Origin: JBDZVM01 sp040255675
Lineage (GTDB): Bacteria > Actinomycetota > Actinomycetes > Acidothermales > Acidothermaceae
Assembly (NCBI GenBank): GCA_040255675.1
Contig: JBDZVM010000006.1
Location: 1 to 64,000 of the forward strand
Length of the DNA stretch: 64,000 bases
Direction: 5' to 3'
A program made the position numbers and the translations under genes. Of this stretch, positions 24,573 through 33,466 are shown piece by piece; the first letter of the stretch is position 1, and each line of letters starts with the position of its first letter. The notes below the pieces were generated by a model that was given only the letters and a program-made list of their open reading frames with translations, was not told where the DNA came from and did not search any database.

Positions 24573-25634
24573 GTGGCCCGGCGACCGCAGTTTCACACGC
24601 TCGCGGTATCGGCGATCGAACTCCTGACCGCCAACTCAGTCGCGCTCACTTTCGACGTTCCTGCGGATTTACGTGGCGACTATTCATTCTTGCCTGGCCA
24701 GCACGTGACAATTCGCTGCCTCGCGGCCGGTGACGACGTGCGACGTACGTATTCGCTGTGCTCCCCGCCCGGTACCTTGCGAATCGGAGTGAAGCGGATC
24801 GCCGGGGGAGTGTTCTCCGCGTATGCGCTGCACACGTTGCGGGTGGGCGACGAGATCGAGGTGATGACGCCGGTCGGCCGGTTCACGACGTCGCTCGACC
24901 CTTCCGCCGCGCGCCATCGGGCGGCCATCGTCGCGGGTAGCGGCATCACTCCTGTGCTTTCGATACTTGCCAGCGTTTTGGAGCGCGAGCCGGCCAGCAC
25001 ATTTACGCTCATCTACGGAAACCGCGGCACCGAGTCGGTGATGTTTCTCGACGAACTCGCCGACCTCAAAGACCGTTTCCCTTCGAGGCTGGCCGTCTAT
25101 CACGTGTTTTCTCGTGAGGCGCGTGAATCTGAGTTGCTCTCCGGTCGGCTCGGTCGCGCCAAAATCGACGAGATTCTGTCTTCGGTTGTCGACGTGGCGT
25201 CGGTCGACGAGTGGTTCCTGTGCGGGCCCTTCAAGGTTATCGAAGCCGCGCGCGCGTCTTTGAAGGTGCGAGGTGTGGCGGCTGACGTCGTCCGGTATGA
25301 AGTTTTTCATGTCGGTAGCTCGGCCGCTCCGCCTGTTGTCGCGGCGTCGCCGGCCGATACTTCGGACGTGACGATTACGCTCGCGGGTCGTTCGACAACC
25401 CTTCAGGTCGGGCAAAACCGCGACGTCTTGCATGCGGTGATGGCCGTTCGTTCCGACGTTCCTTACGGGTGTACGAACGGGATGTGCGGCACCTGCCGGG
25501 CGAGACTCCTCGACGGCAAAGTCGAAATGGACCATTGCTACGCGCTCGACGAGGCCGACCTGGCGGCAGGATTCGTGCTTACCTGCCAGGCACAACCGCG
25601 CACCGACAAGGTCGTGCTCGACTACGACGCGTGA
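24573..25634 (+). CDS. paaE: 1,2-phenylacetyl-CoA epoxidase reductase PaaE
   Basis: The GTG-started 353-residue protein has an FAD-binding domain (LPGQHVTIRC, RTYSLCSPP), an NAD-binding domain (IVAGSGITPVLSILASVL, EWFLCGPFKVIE) and a C-terminal plant-type 2Fe-2S ferredoxin with cysteines in YGCTNGMCGTCRARL and LTCQAQP. It passes electrons from NAD(P)H to the PaaA diiron centre. It is the last gene of the operon, 13 bp after paaD, and its end overlaps a convergent gene by 13 bp. Confidence 0.96.
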   Translation: MARRPQFHTLAVSAIELLTANSVALTFDVPADLRGDYSFLPGQHVTIRCLAAGDDVRRTYSLCSPPGTLRIGVKRIAGGVFSAYALHTLRVGDEIEVMTPVGRFTTSLDPSAARHRAAIVAGSGITPVLSILASVLEREPASTFTLIYGNRGTESVMFLDELADLKDRFPSRLAVYHVFSREARESELLSGRLGRAKIDEILSSVVDVASVDEWFLCGPFKVIEAARASLKVRGVAADVVRYEVFHVGSSAAPPVVAASPADTSDVTITLAGRSTTLQVGQNRDVLHAVMAVRSDVPYGCTNGMCGTCRARLLDGKVEMDHCYALDEADLAAGFVLTCQAQPRTDKVVLDYDA

Positions 25635-26971
25635 GCCGTCGACGCCGGCTTCGGCGGTGCTTGCCAGTCGAGCGCGGGCGTCTTGTTCAAGCGGGTCCAG
25701 GTGATCTCGCGATGCCAGCCGGGAGCTTCGTAGGCCGCGCGATTTTCGACCATGTTCCGATAATGGAACGAGGCATCGTCGAACAAGGAGAGCACCACTT
25801 CGGCAACTGTGCGCGGTGACGTAGCCTCAGGGATGATCCGGTAGCGGAACAGGTAGAGCTTCGGATCGGCCGCGCCCTCGGGCACGATCAAATCTTCGGC
25901 GAGGTCGGGCAACTTCCTCGCGGGCAACAAGTCAACCGTCGCTCCGGCGAGCGCTGAGGGCAAGAGCATGTTCGAACCGTGCACGCTCACGACGACCCGA
26001 CTTTTCGCGTATTCCGCGAGCCACCGCAATTCGTCGTCGTCCGTCGGCGCGGCGACCCGCAGGTCGTCGACGAACGACGGCAACCCGCCGGAGTCACCCA
26101 GGCCGGCTGCCACAATGCGTGTGTCGGGGCGCCGGCGGTGCAAAATCCGCGCCAGCGCGGCAAAGTTGCGCTGCTGCCGTACGCGCGACACGGCGTCCCA
26201 AGTTTTGCTCGGAAGCGCCCTGCGCGCGGCGGACAGCGCGACATTGCGATTGCCGAACCAGAGTCGGTCGTCGCGCGTCACCAGGCACACCTGAGTGGTC
26301 GCGTGTCCTTGCCAGAAGTGTCCCGGTGAGAGTTCCGGACGAAGTGCTCTCAGGTCGTCTTCGGTGATGCGCGGCTGCGAGACGGCGGGCGAAATCGATA
26401 TGGCGTGGTAGCCGCGCAGCACCTCTTCGACCGCGTCGTCCAAACCGCGCAGCCAGCCGTCTGCCTGCGGCAAGGAAACGTCGACCTCGATGACGCGAAC
26501 GTGCGCGGGCACCAACCAGGCCAGCTGCTTCGGCACGATCGCGACTACGTCGCTTGCGGGAGCCTCGCGAAGATGCCTCGGCACGGAGAAGAGCTTCAGT
26601 AACGCGTGCCCGTAGAGGAAGTCGACGCAGTTGACCAGTATGGCGCTCTCGGAACGTTGCCTCGGGCCACGAGTGGTTATCGCCACGTCGATCGATTCCT
26701 TGCCACTGCCGATGAAGCTCAGGAATCGGTTGGCGTACCAGGGCTTGCCGTCGTAGTAGGCCGTTCGCGTATCGAGATCGACAATGACCGGGTGCAGCAG
26801 GGCATGACCGGCTGGCCAATCGGTTACATAACGGTGCCCGCACGACTGACACGAAGCGTCGACCACGATCGGCATTCCCGGAAAACGGACTGATTCCAAC
26901 CGAAGCCGCGCACTGCATTGCGGGCACGAAACGGCGATCTCAGCGTGCCCCGTAATTCGCGTGAGGTCCAT
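25622..26971 (-). CDS. Unrecognised protein with N-terminal zinc ribbon and GT61-like C-terminal motif
   Basis: Starting at ATG 26971 gives 449 residues; a TTG at 26980 is also in frame. A CPQC...CQSCG pair (about residues 15-45) suggests a zinc ribbon. The middle has no recognised domain. Near residue 335-350 the motif SVHGSNMLLPSALAGATVDLLP resembles the HGxxxxNMLF core of GT61-type glycosyltransferases, preceded by IVAAGLGDSGGLPSFVDDLRV. The C-terminal stretch FDDASFHYRNMVENRAAYEAPGWHREITWTRL is aromatic and basic. A glycosyltransferase-like role is a weak inference. It is convergent with paaE and divergent from the dehydrogenase gene, so it is not part of the paa operon. Confidence 0.6.
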   Translation of the reverse strand: MDLTRITGHAEIAVSCPQCSARLRLESVRFPGMPIVVDASCQSCGHRYVTDWPAGHALLHPVIVDLDTRTAYYDGKPWYANRFLSFIGSGKESIDVAITTRGPRQRSESAILVNCVDFLYGHALLKLFSVPRHLREAPASDVVAIVPKQLAWLVPAHVRVIEVDVSLPQADGWLRGLDDAVEEVLRGYHAISISPAVSQPRITEDDLRALRPELSPGHFWQGHATTQVCLVTRDDRLWFGNRNVALSAARRALPSKTWDAVSRVRQQRNFAALARILHRRRPDTRIVAAGLGDSGGLPSFVDDLRVAAPTDDDELRWLAEYAKSRVVVSVHGSNMLLPSALAGATVDLLPARKLPDLAEDLIVPEGAADPKLYLFRYRIIPEATSPRTVAEVVLSLFDDASFHYRNMVENRAAYEAPGWHREITWTRLNKTPALDWQAPPKPASTAHAS

Positions 26972-27120
26972 CTGGGCCAATGCTGCCAGCCGGCGCGGCG
27001 CCTGTGCAGGTCTGCACTCGCTCTACTTTTGTCTCGCAACAGCAACATCGAAAATGGGTACATGGCCTCCTTCACCGAGGGCCAGACGCAGCGGCGGCGC
27101 GCATCGGGCATCATGCTGAT

Positions 27121-27807
27121 GTGGAGATCGACGATGCTGTGATCATCGTGACCGGCGCGTCGTCGGGTATCGGCGAGGCCATCGCCCGGTCGGCGCATGC
27201 GCGCGGCATGCGCGTTGTGCTCGCCGCGCGGCGGGGCGACTTGCTAGCTGCGCTGGCGGGCGAGTTGCCGGGGTCGCTCGCCGTGCCTACCGATGTCACC
27301 GACCCCGCCCAGGTCGAGCACCTCGTGCGGGCGACGCTCGACGCGTTCGGCCGGATCGACGTGTTGGTGAACAACGCGGGTCAAGGGTTGCACGTGCCGG
27401 TCGAAGATGTTGATGTCGACGACATGCGCGCCGTGCTCGAGCTAAACGTGCTCGCGCCGCTTTCGTTGATGCAGGTGGTCGTGCCGGAGATGCGCGGTCG
27501 CGGCCGGGGCGCCATCGTGAATCTAAGTTCTGGGACGACGAAACACGTGTTTCCCGGCGTCGGCCCGTACGCGGCCACGAAGGCCGCGTTGAATACCTTG
27601 ACGGACGTCGCGCGAGCCGAGTTGGCTCGCGACGGCATTACTGTGTCGCTCGTGGTCCCGGCCGTGGTCGATACCGCGTTTCACGACCGCCTCCGCGCCG
27701 GCTCAGCGCACCTGCATGGTGTGCCGAAATGCACTCCTGCGCAAGTTGCCGAGGCTGTGCTCAAGGTCATCGAAACGGGCGAGCCCGAAGTCAGCGTGCT
27801 CCCTTAA
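27121..27807 (+). CDS. Short-chain dehydrogenase/reductase
   Basis: A GTG at 27121 (VEIDDAVIIVTGASSGIGEA) gives 228 residues; the frame extends upstream through non-coding-looking sequence. Classical SDR marks are present: TGASSGIG nucleotide-binding motif, the NNAG motif, catalytic Ser in NLSSGTTK, and the YAATK pair of Tyr and Lys. The C-terminus is shorter than usual (ends GEPEVSVLP) and no specific substrate can be assigned. It lies 48 bp before the first DUF222/HNH leader. No ribosome site is obvious, so the start is a choice. Confidence 0.88.
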   Translation: MEIDDAVIIVTGASSGIGEAIARSAHARGMRVVLAARRGDLLAALAGELPGSLAVPTDVTDPAQVEHLVRATLDAFGRIDVLVNNAGQGLHVPVEDVDVDDMRAVLELNVLAPLSLMQVVVPEMRGRGRGAIVNLSSGTTKHVFPGVGPYAATKAALNTLTDVARAELARDGITVSLVVPAVVDTAFHDRLRAGSAHLHGVPKCTPAQVAEAVLKVIETGEPEVSVLP

Positions 27808-27854
27808 CCTCCTCGCGGATAACCTCCCCGCGGATTCCTATTCGTCGTATCGGC

Positions 27855-27900
27855 GTTCCGCGGAACGTCGATTTCCACAGGTCTGCCGATTCTTTCCACA
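27855..27900 (+). promoter_or_regulatory. Conserved leader of DUF222/HNH copy 1: palindrome plus TTTCCACA pair
   Basis: GTTCCGCGGAAC (27855-27866) is followed by TTTCCACA at 27872 and again at 27893, 21 bp apart (two helical turns). The same module, with the same spacings, precedes the second copy at 49374-49419. The similarity between the copies begins exactly at the palindrome. It is probably a control region or the boundary of a duplicated unit. Confidence 0.6.
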
Positions 27901-27960
27901 AGTCGTGGGCGACGTTGTTGTGCGCTCAGTACTGTCACTGGGCGTCGATACGTTGCCTGC

Positions 27961-29382
27961 ATGGAAAATACTGAATCTCCTTGTCCTGGCGATGGTTTGA
28001 CTCGTGCCGCGCTCGACGCCTTGGCAGCGAAGATTGTCGCCGGCGCCGGTCAAATTTCGGCACATATCTGCCGCTGGCTCCTGCTCGTGGCGGAGTTCGA
28101 TGCTGCTGAGGCGGCTTCGGTTTTCGGTTTGGCGTCGACGTCGCGGTGGCTTTTTCACGCGTGCGGTATCGCGGCACGAACCGCTTCGGAGCATGTGCGG
28201 GTCGCTCGTGCGCTGAAGGGCTTTCCTAGGCTGGCTGAAGAGATGCGCGCTGGCCGTCTGTCGTATTCGCAGGTGCGGGCGATCTCGCGGGTGCCACGGC
28301 CGGGTGAGTTTGGGGTGGTCGATGATCTGATCGAAGTGGCGCGGCATGGCACGGCCGCGCAGCTGGAGGTCATGGTGCGCGGGTTGCGTACCGTCGACCA
28401 CAACGAACGGGGCCTTGAGCAGGCTGAGCGTGAATACGTTACAGAATGTTGGACGGCGGAGAGCCTGTGGCGTATGTCGGCTCGTCTCGATCCGGAGCGG
28501 GGCGCGGTGGTGAAGGCGGCACTGGAGCGTGTCGCGGCGTCCGAACAATTGAGCCCGACCGATGCGCTGGTGCGGCTGGCCGAGATCGCTCTTGCCGCGC
28601 TCGCCGACGCGGATAATCCGCCGAGGTCATTGCGCGGCGACGAGCGAGCCGCCGTGGTGATCCACCTCGACGCGAGCCGACTCGCGACCGCGCCCGACGA
28701 ATCGGTCTCGGGTGGTGAGCCGTCATGTTCTGCGGAACCGAGTGATGAGTCGGCGCGTAAAGCAGAGGCGTGTGATGCCGCGGAAAGGCCTAGCGTCATC
28801 GGGGCACGCGGTTCCGCAAAACCGCGCACGCCGTACGCGCGAATCGCATATGGTCCCGGGCTGCCTGATCGCGTCGTGAAACGGCTGCTTTGTTCAGGCC
28901 GGATTCGCACAGTCGTTCATGACGGCACCGGCAACGTTCTCGACGTCGGCAGATCGCATCGGCTAGTAACCGAGCGGCAGTTCCGTGCGCTCTTGCTACG
29001 TCACAACGGGCATTGCGCCCATCCCGGGTGCCCCAACACCAAGAATCTGCACGCGCATCATGTGCTCTTCTGGTTCCTCGGTGGCCTCACCGACCTCGAC
29101 AATCTCGTGCTGTTATGTGAACGTCACCATGTCGGGCTGCACGATGGCGACTTTCGTATCGTCGCGCTTGGTCACGGCCGATTCCGGTTCGAGCGTCGCC
29201 ATGGCCGCGATACGACGCACCCGCAAGCTGATACGCCGAACACCAACGAGTTTGTTGACGATTTCGATCCGACGAATATTGCTGCCGACGCGGCAACGCC
29301 ACAGTGGGATGGGCAGCGCCTCGACCGAGCGTATGCGATTTCGGTACTGGCCGCGCGTCGCTACGTCGAGGCCCGCACGTGA
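27961..29382 (+). CDS. DUF222 / HNH endonuclease protein, copy 1 (REP13E12-like)
   Basis: The 473-residue protein starts MENTESPCPGDGLTRAALDA. Residues about 20-250 form the DUF222 domain (ADNPPRSLRGDERAAVVIHLDASRLAT at its end), then a variable linker and a C-terminal HNH domain with HCAHPGCPNTKNLHAHHV, FWFLGGLTDLDNLVLLCERHH and LHDGDFRIV. These are the multicopy proteins of the 13E12 repeat family of actinobacteria, whose function is not established. A second copy at 49480 shares a 188-bp identical block and the leader. The 3' end faces paaN, with 25 bp between. Confidence 0.93.
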   Translation: MENTESPCPGDGLTRAALDALAAKIVAGAGQISAHICRWLLLVAEFDAAEAASVFGLASTSRWLFHACGIAARTASEHVRVARALKGFPRLAEEMRAGRLSYSQVRAISRVPRPGEFGVVDDLIEVARHGTAAQLEVMVRGLRTVDHNERGLEQAEREYVTECWTAESLWRMSARLDPERGAVVKAALERVAASEQLSPTDALVRLAEIALAALADADNPPRSLRGDERAAVVIHLDASRLATAPDESVSGGEPSCSAEPSDESARKAEACDAAERPSVIGARGSAKPRTPYARIAYGPGLPDRVVKRLLCSGRIRTVVHDGTGNVLDVGRSHRLVTERQFRALLLRHNGHCAHPGCPNTKNLHAHHVLFWFLGGLTDLDNLVLLCERHHVGLHDGDFRIVALGHGRFRFERRHGRDTTHPQADTPNTNEFVDDFDPTNIAADAATPQWDGQRLDRAYAISVLAARRYVEART

Positions 29383-29407
29383 CCGCGGCTCGCTCATCGG
29401 AACGACG

Positions 29408-31105
29408 TCAACGCTGCCGCCGGAGTTCTACGACGCGGAACCGGTGAGCGACGAACGCTGCATCGGTAAGGCTCGCATTTGCCGCCGGGTTTGCGCCGGT
29501 CGCGTGGAAGTCGGAGAAGGCCGCACTTTGGTTGACGTACACGTCTTTCACAAAATTTTCCGAAAGCGACACGCCGACGTCAAGCGCGACCTGCTCGGTG
29601 GCCGTAAGCACGTCAGAAGACGTCGAATACACCGATGCCGTCAGCGCGCCACGCGACGTAGTCAAAGCGCGCCACACCTCGAGGCTGTGCGCGGTGTCGC
29701 GGGTTTCGACAATGAAGGCGACCGGGCCGAAACATTCCTCGCCGTACGCCTCGAAGTCCGACGCGTCGACGCGTAACACCAAAGGTGTGCGAATGCGGGC
29801 ATCGGGAAACTCGCTGCTCGCCACCTCTTTCGAAGCGATCGCTACCTCGCCACGATCGCCGGCCGCGTCGAGGCGGGCCAACACGTTGTCGTTCACAATC
29901 GCACCCAGAATGGCTTCCGCCATCGCCGGTCGGCCGAGCAACCCGTCGAATGCGGAGGAGAGCGCGGAGACGAATTCATCGACGCCGCACGCTCTACCCT
30001 CAACCGTGATACCAGTCGACGGGATGAACAGCACCCGCGGTGTGGTGCACATCTGCCCGCTGTACAGAGCCAAAGAGTATGCCAAGTTTGCCGTCATACC
30101 AGGTAAATCGTCGGTCGAGTCGAGGACGACGGCATTCACGCCTGACTTCTCCGCGAACACGACGGCCTGAGTAGCGTTCGCTTCGAGCCATTGGCCGTAC
30201 CCGCTCGATCCGGTGAAGTCGATGATTCGCACCTCTGGTCGCACGGCGAGCACGCTGGCTAGGCCTTCTCCAGAAGATTCCGCGGCCAGCGTCACCAGGT
30301 TCGGATCGAAGCCGTACTCCTCAAGCACCGAGCGCGTCACCGAAACAGCCAATGCCAGCGGCAAGACAGCACGCGGATGCGGCTTCACCACGACCGGATT
30401 CCCGGTCACCAGGCTGGCGAAGAAACCCGGGTACGAGTTCCACGTCGGAAACGTGGTGCAGCCGATCACCAGAGCAATACCTCGTGGGACGACGACGAAA
30501 CGTTTCGTCAGTCGCCGCGGCTCGCCACGCGCCGGCTTTTCCCACTCGACGCGTTTCGGCACCGCGCTCATTGCGTCATAGGCGTACGCGATCCCCTCCA
30601 GCGCCCGGTCGAGAGCGTGCGCGCCACCCGCCTGGAACGCCATGACAAAACCCTGGCCAGTCGTGTGCATGACGGCGTGGGCGAATTCGAAGCTCCGTGC
30701 CTCCATGCGCCGCAAAATTTCCACGCACACTGCCGCCCGCACCAACGGGCCGGCATCGCGCCACATCGGCATTCCAAGCTGTGCCGCGGCGAGCAACTCA
30801 TCGACGCCAGACGCCGACACGTGCGGGTACCGCACCCCCAGCTCGATCCCGTACGGCGATTTCTCCGGGGCGACGACATTCTCAGCCCCCGGGGTAAAAA
30901 GCGGGAAATCCTTGCCGAGGAACGAGTCAAACGCTGCCTTGCCCTCCGCGGGAGCAGCTTCGCCCCAGACCTTCGTCGACGGCGACTCCGGGAAGGCCGA
31001 CCAGTATCCGCGATCGCGGATCGCGAGCATCGCCCGTTCGATCAGTGGCTGATGCCGCGCGACGAGCTTGTCGACAGGGGGGAGGGGTTCGACGTCCGAC
31101 ATCAT
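29408..31105 (-). CDS. paaN: Phenylacetate degradation protein PaaN (aldehyde dehydrogenase family)
   Basis: The ATG-ATG start at 31105 gives 565 residues. It has the PaaN family signature: YGIELGVRYPHVSASGVDELLAA, RRMEARSFEFAHAVMHTTGQ, VIGCTTFPTWNSYPGFFASL, then AEKSGVNAVVLDSTDDLPG and catalytic Cys in YSGQMCTTPRV. It lacks the C-terminal MaoC hydratase of PaaZ. PaaN-type dehydrogenases are thought to oxidise the open-ring semialdehyde from oxepin-CoA hydrolysis. It is separated from paaABCDE by 3.8 kb carrying the zinc-ribbon gene, SDR and DUF222/HNH gene. Confidence 0.93.
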   Translation of the reverse strand: MMSDVEPLPPVDKLVARHQPLIERAMLAIRDRGYWSAFPESPSTKVWGEAAPAEGKAAFDSFLGKDFPLFTPGAENVVAPEKSPYGIELGVRYPHVSASGVDELLAAAQLGMPMWRDAGPLVRAAVCVEILRRMEARSFEFAHAVMHTTGQGFVMAFQAGGAHALDRALEGIAYAYDAMSAVPKRVEWEKPARGEPRRLTKRFVVVPRGIALVIGCTTFPTWNSYPGFFASLVTGNPVVVKPHPRAVLPLALAVSVTRSVLEEYGFDPNLVTLAAESSGEGLASVLAVRPEVRIIDFTGSSGYGQWLEANATQAVVFAEKSGVNAVVLDSTDDLPGMTANLAYSLALYSGQMCTTPRVLFIPSTGITVEGRACGVDEFVSALSSAFDGLLGRPAMAEAILGAIVNDNVLARLDAAGDRGEVAIASKEVASSEFPDARIRTPLVLRVDASDFEAYGEECFGPVAFIVETRDTAHSLEVWRALTTSRGALTASVYSTSSDVLTATEQVALDVGVSLSENFVKDVYVNQSAAFSDFHATGANPAANASLTDAAFVAHRFRVVELRRQR

Positions 31106-31150
31106 CGTGCTACCCTTCGTGCGACCGGAGAGTTCCAGTCAAGCAGAATT

Positions 31151-33466
31151 TCAGGCGGGAGCGCGGAGCTTTGGCGCGCGCCGATCCCATGTGCCCTGAA
31201 GTTCGGGCCGAAGCGCCGGGAGTTCGTCGGTGGATGTCGGCTCGGCGAAGTAATAGCCCTGACCGAGTTCGCACCGGGCTCGGCGCAACTCCTCGAACTG
31301 CTCCGACGTTTGCACGCCCTCGGCCACGATCACCAGGTCGAGAGTGTGCGCGAGCTCGACAATCTTGCGGGCGAAGGGTGCCGCTTCCGTAGACGTGCCG
31401 ATCGACTCGATGAACGACTCGTCGATCTTCACTATGTCGAGCGGGAGTTGACGCAGCGCCGTCAGGGAGGAATACCCGGCGCCGAAGTCGTCGATCGCGA
31501 GTCGCACGCCAAGCGCCTTCAGCTCGTCGAGACGCGTGATAACCCACGGCTCGTCACGCAAGATCAAAGCTTCAGTGATTTCGAGCACCAATCTCGAGGC
31601 TTCCAGGCCGCTTGAGGCGAGCGCGTCCGAAATCTCGGCGCACAAGTCGGTTTGCTCCAACTGGGCCGCCGAGATGTTGACGCTCACCGACAACGGTGTC
31701 GAGTTCGTTTCCCAGCGGGTCACCTGCGCACATGCTTCACGCAACGCGAAAGTGCCGATGGGCACGATGACGCCGCATTCTTCCGCGACCGCGACGAAAT
31801 CGTCGGCGACCATCAAGCCGTGACGCGGGTGGTTCCAGCGAAGCAAGGCTTCGACACCCGTGATTTCGCCCGTAGCCAGCGCGACGATCGGCTGATAATG
31901 CACGACCATCTCGCCGCGGTCTATCGCGCCACGAAGCTCGGTCTCGAATTGCATCCGCTCCACTAGAGCCGCACGCATTTCCGGTTCGTAGATGGCGAAC
32001 CGGCCGCGACCCGCGCGCTTGGCGCGGTACATCGCGACGTCCGCGTCGCGTAGCAGGTCGTCGGCACCGACCTTGCCCTTTTCGCTCGTCGCTATCCCGA
32101 TGCTCGCGTCGACGAAAACTTCTCGGCCACCGACTGTGAACGGACGACGCACCGCGTCGATGATGCGACTCGCGACCACTTGCGACCCGACGGCGTCGGT
32201 GTCGTGCAACAAGGCGACGAACTCGTCACCGCCGAAACGAGCGGCGGTGTCGCTGGCACGAAGGCAGCCGCGCAGCCGCTCGGCGACTTCGATAAGCAAA
32301 ACGTCGCCCGCACTGTGGCCCAGCGTGTCGTTCACCATTTTGAAGCGGTCGAGGTCGATGAACAGCAGCGTGACATCTGTGTGCGAACGAAGTGCTTGCG
32401 CGAGTCCGTGCTGCAGCCGGTCGAGGAATAGTGCCCGGCTCGCCAAGCCGGTCAGCGAATCATGAAACGCTCGGTACATCGCTTCGAGCGTGTTCGCGTC
32501 GGTGACCGCAAGGCTGACGTGCTCGGCGAACGCGAGAAGAGTTTCTCGTTCGGTTCCGGTGTAGCGGCGTCCCTCCGTCGTCGAGGCGACGACGAGGCTT
32601 CCGATGACGGTGCCGTTTTCATGCACCGGCGTCGCGATCGCCGATCGCAGTTTGCTGCCGCGCACGTCGACGGAGTCGTCGGCGAACTCGTAGCGATGCA
32701 CGGCTTTGTCCGACAGGATAGGGTGTCCCGGCGCCAACGCGTCAGGCATCGGTACACGCGCGAGCCATTCGGCGACGCGAGAACTGCCACCCGCCCAGGC
32801 AACGGCTCGCGGGGCGGCGGGAGCCAGCCCTTCGGTGTGTCGAAGCACGACTACTTCGTCGCGGAACAACTCGTGGGTGCCGCGCACGATTGCGTCGAGG
32901 ACGTCGGGCAGCGGCTCCCGGCGCGAAATCATCCGCTGTATCACCGAGAGCTGTTCGAGCAGGCTTTGCCGTTCCTGTAGCGACGTCAGCAGTCCCGCGT
33001 TTTCGGCTGCCTGCTGGTCGGCGTGCGCCCGCAGCCGCCGCTCGGCGTCCACGGTGCGAAGCATGTCGAACGTGAGCTCGACGGCGCGTGCCATGCCGCG
33101 CAGCAGGTTGACTTCTTCGCCGTTGAAGCCGTTGCCGCCGGCACGCGCGACGACGAGGTGCCCGCCAACGCCTCCTCGAAGCGGCACGGCAACGGCGGGG
33201 ACGACGCCAGCGCCTGGGACGTCGAGCGTCGTCGCGTCGCCCGACGCGATAAGCGCGAGTTCACGATGCGGCACCCGATCGCGCGGAAACCCGACGCTGG
33301 TGCGAGCACGTCCGTCAGACACCACAGCGGCGACCTCAGCCTCCAAGGCGAGTGCCGCCCGCTCGACAGCGGCGTCGAGTGCCGCCGAAGCTTCGGGAAG
33401 CGACGACACGACCGCCAGAAACTCGGCGAGGAGTTGAGTCGAGAGCGCGGTGGTCATTTCTGACAT
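31151..33466 (-). CDS. GAF-GGDEF-EAL cyclic-di-GMP turnover protein
   Basis: The ATG at 33466 overlaps the FIST gene stop (ATGA), giving 771 residues. Two GAF-like regions (about 10-165 and 195-340) precede GGDEF (LTGLASRALFLDRLQ, active site RFGGDEF) and EAL (VHYQPIVAL, GVEALLRWNHP, VNISAAQLEQ, AIDDFGAGYSSL, IVAEGVQT). Both catalytic sites look intact, so it can in principle make and break c-di-GMP. It follows the FIST sensor in the same operon, suggesting that a small-ligand signal controls it. A second GGDEF-EAL protein occurs at the right edge. Confidence 0.94.
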   Translation of the reverse strand: MSEMTTALSTQLLAEFLAVVSSLPEASAALDAAVERAALALEAEVAAVVSDGRARTSVGFPRDRVPHRELALIASGDATTLDVPGAGVVPAVAVPLRGGVGGHLVVARAGGNGFNGEEVNLLRGMARAVELTFDMLRTVDAERRLRAHADQQAAENAGLLTSLQERQSLLEQLSVIQRMISRREPLPDVLDAIVRGTHELFRDEVVVLRHTEGLAPAAPRAVAWAGGSSRVAEWLARVPMPDALAPGHPILSDKAVHRYEFADDSVDVRGSKLRSAIATPVHENGTVIGSLVVASTTEGRRYTGTERETLLAFAEHVSLAVTDANTLEAMYRAFHDSLTGLASRALFLDRLQHGLAQALRSHTDVTLLFIDLDRFKMVNDTLGHSAGDVLLIEVAERLRGCLRASDTAARFGGDEFVALLHDTDAVGSQVVASRIIDAVRRPFTVGGREVFVDASIGIATSEKGKVGADDLLRDADVAMYRAKRAGRGRFAIYEPEMRAALVERMQFETELRGAIDRGEMVVHYQPIVALATGEITGVEALLRWNHPRHGLMVADDFVAVAEECGVIVPIGTFALREACAQVTRWETNSTPLSVSVNISAAQLEQTDLCAEISDALASSGLEASRLVLEITEALILRDEPWVITRLDELKALGVRLAIDDFGAGYSSLTALRQLPLDIVKIDESFIESIGTSTEAAPFARKIVELAHTLDLVIVAEGVQTSEQFEELRRARCELGQGYYFAEPTSTDELPALRPELQGTWDRRAPKLRAPA

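Noticed and set aside
27855..27866. GTTCCGCGGAAC as a LexA (SOS) box
   Set aside because: Actinobacterial LexA boxes have GAAC-N4-GTTC; here the arms are in the opposite order (GTTC-N4-GAAC).
27872..27900. TTTCCACA pair as DnaA boxes of an origin
   Set aside because: They deviate from TTGTCCACA, are only two, and belong to a leader repeated before each DUF222/HNH gene.
30377..31615. 412-residue plus-strand frame
   Set aside because: Antisense to paaN and to the end of the GGDEF-EAL gene, with no recognisable family.
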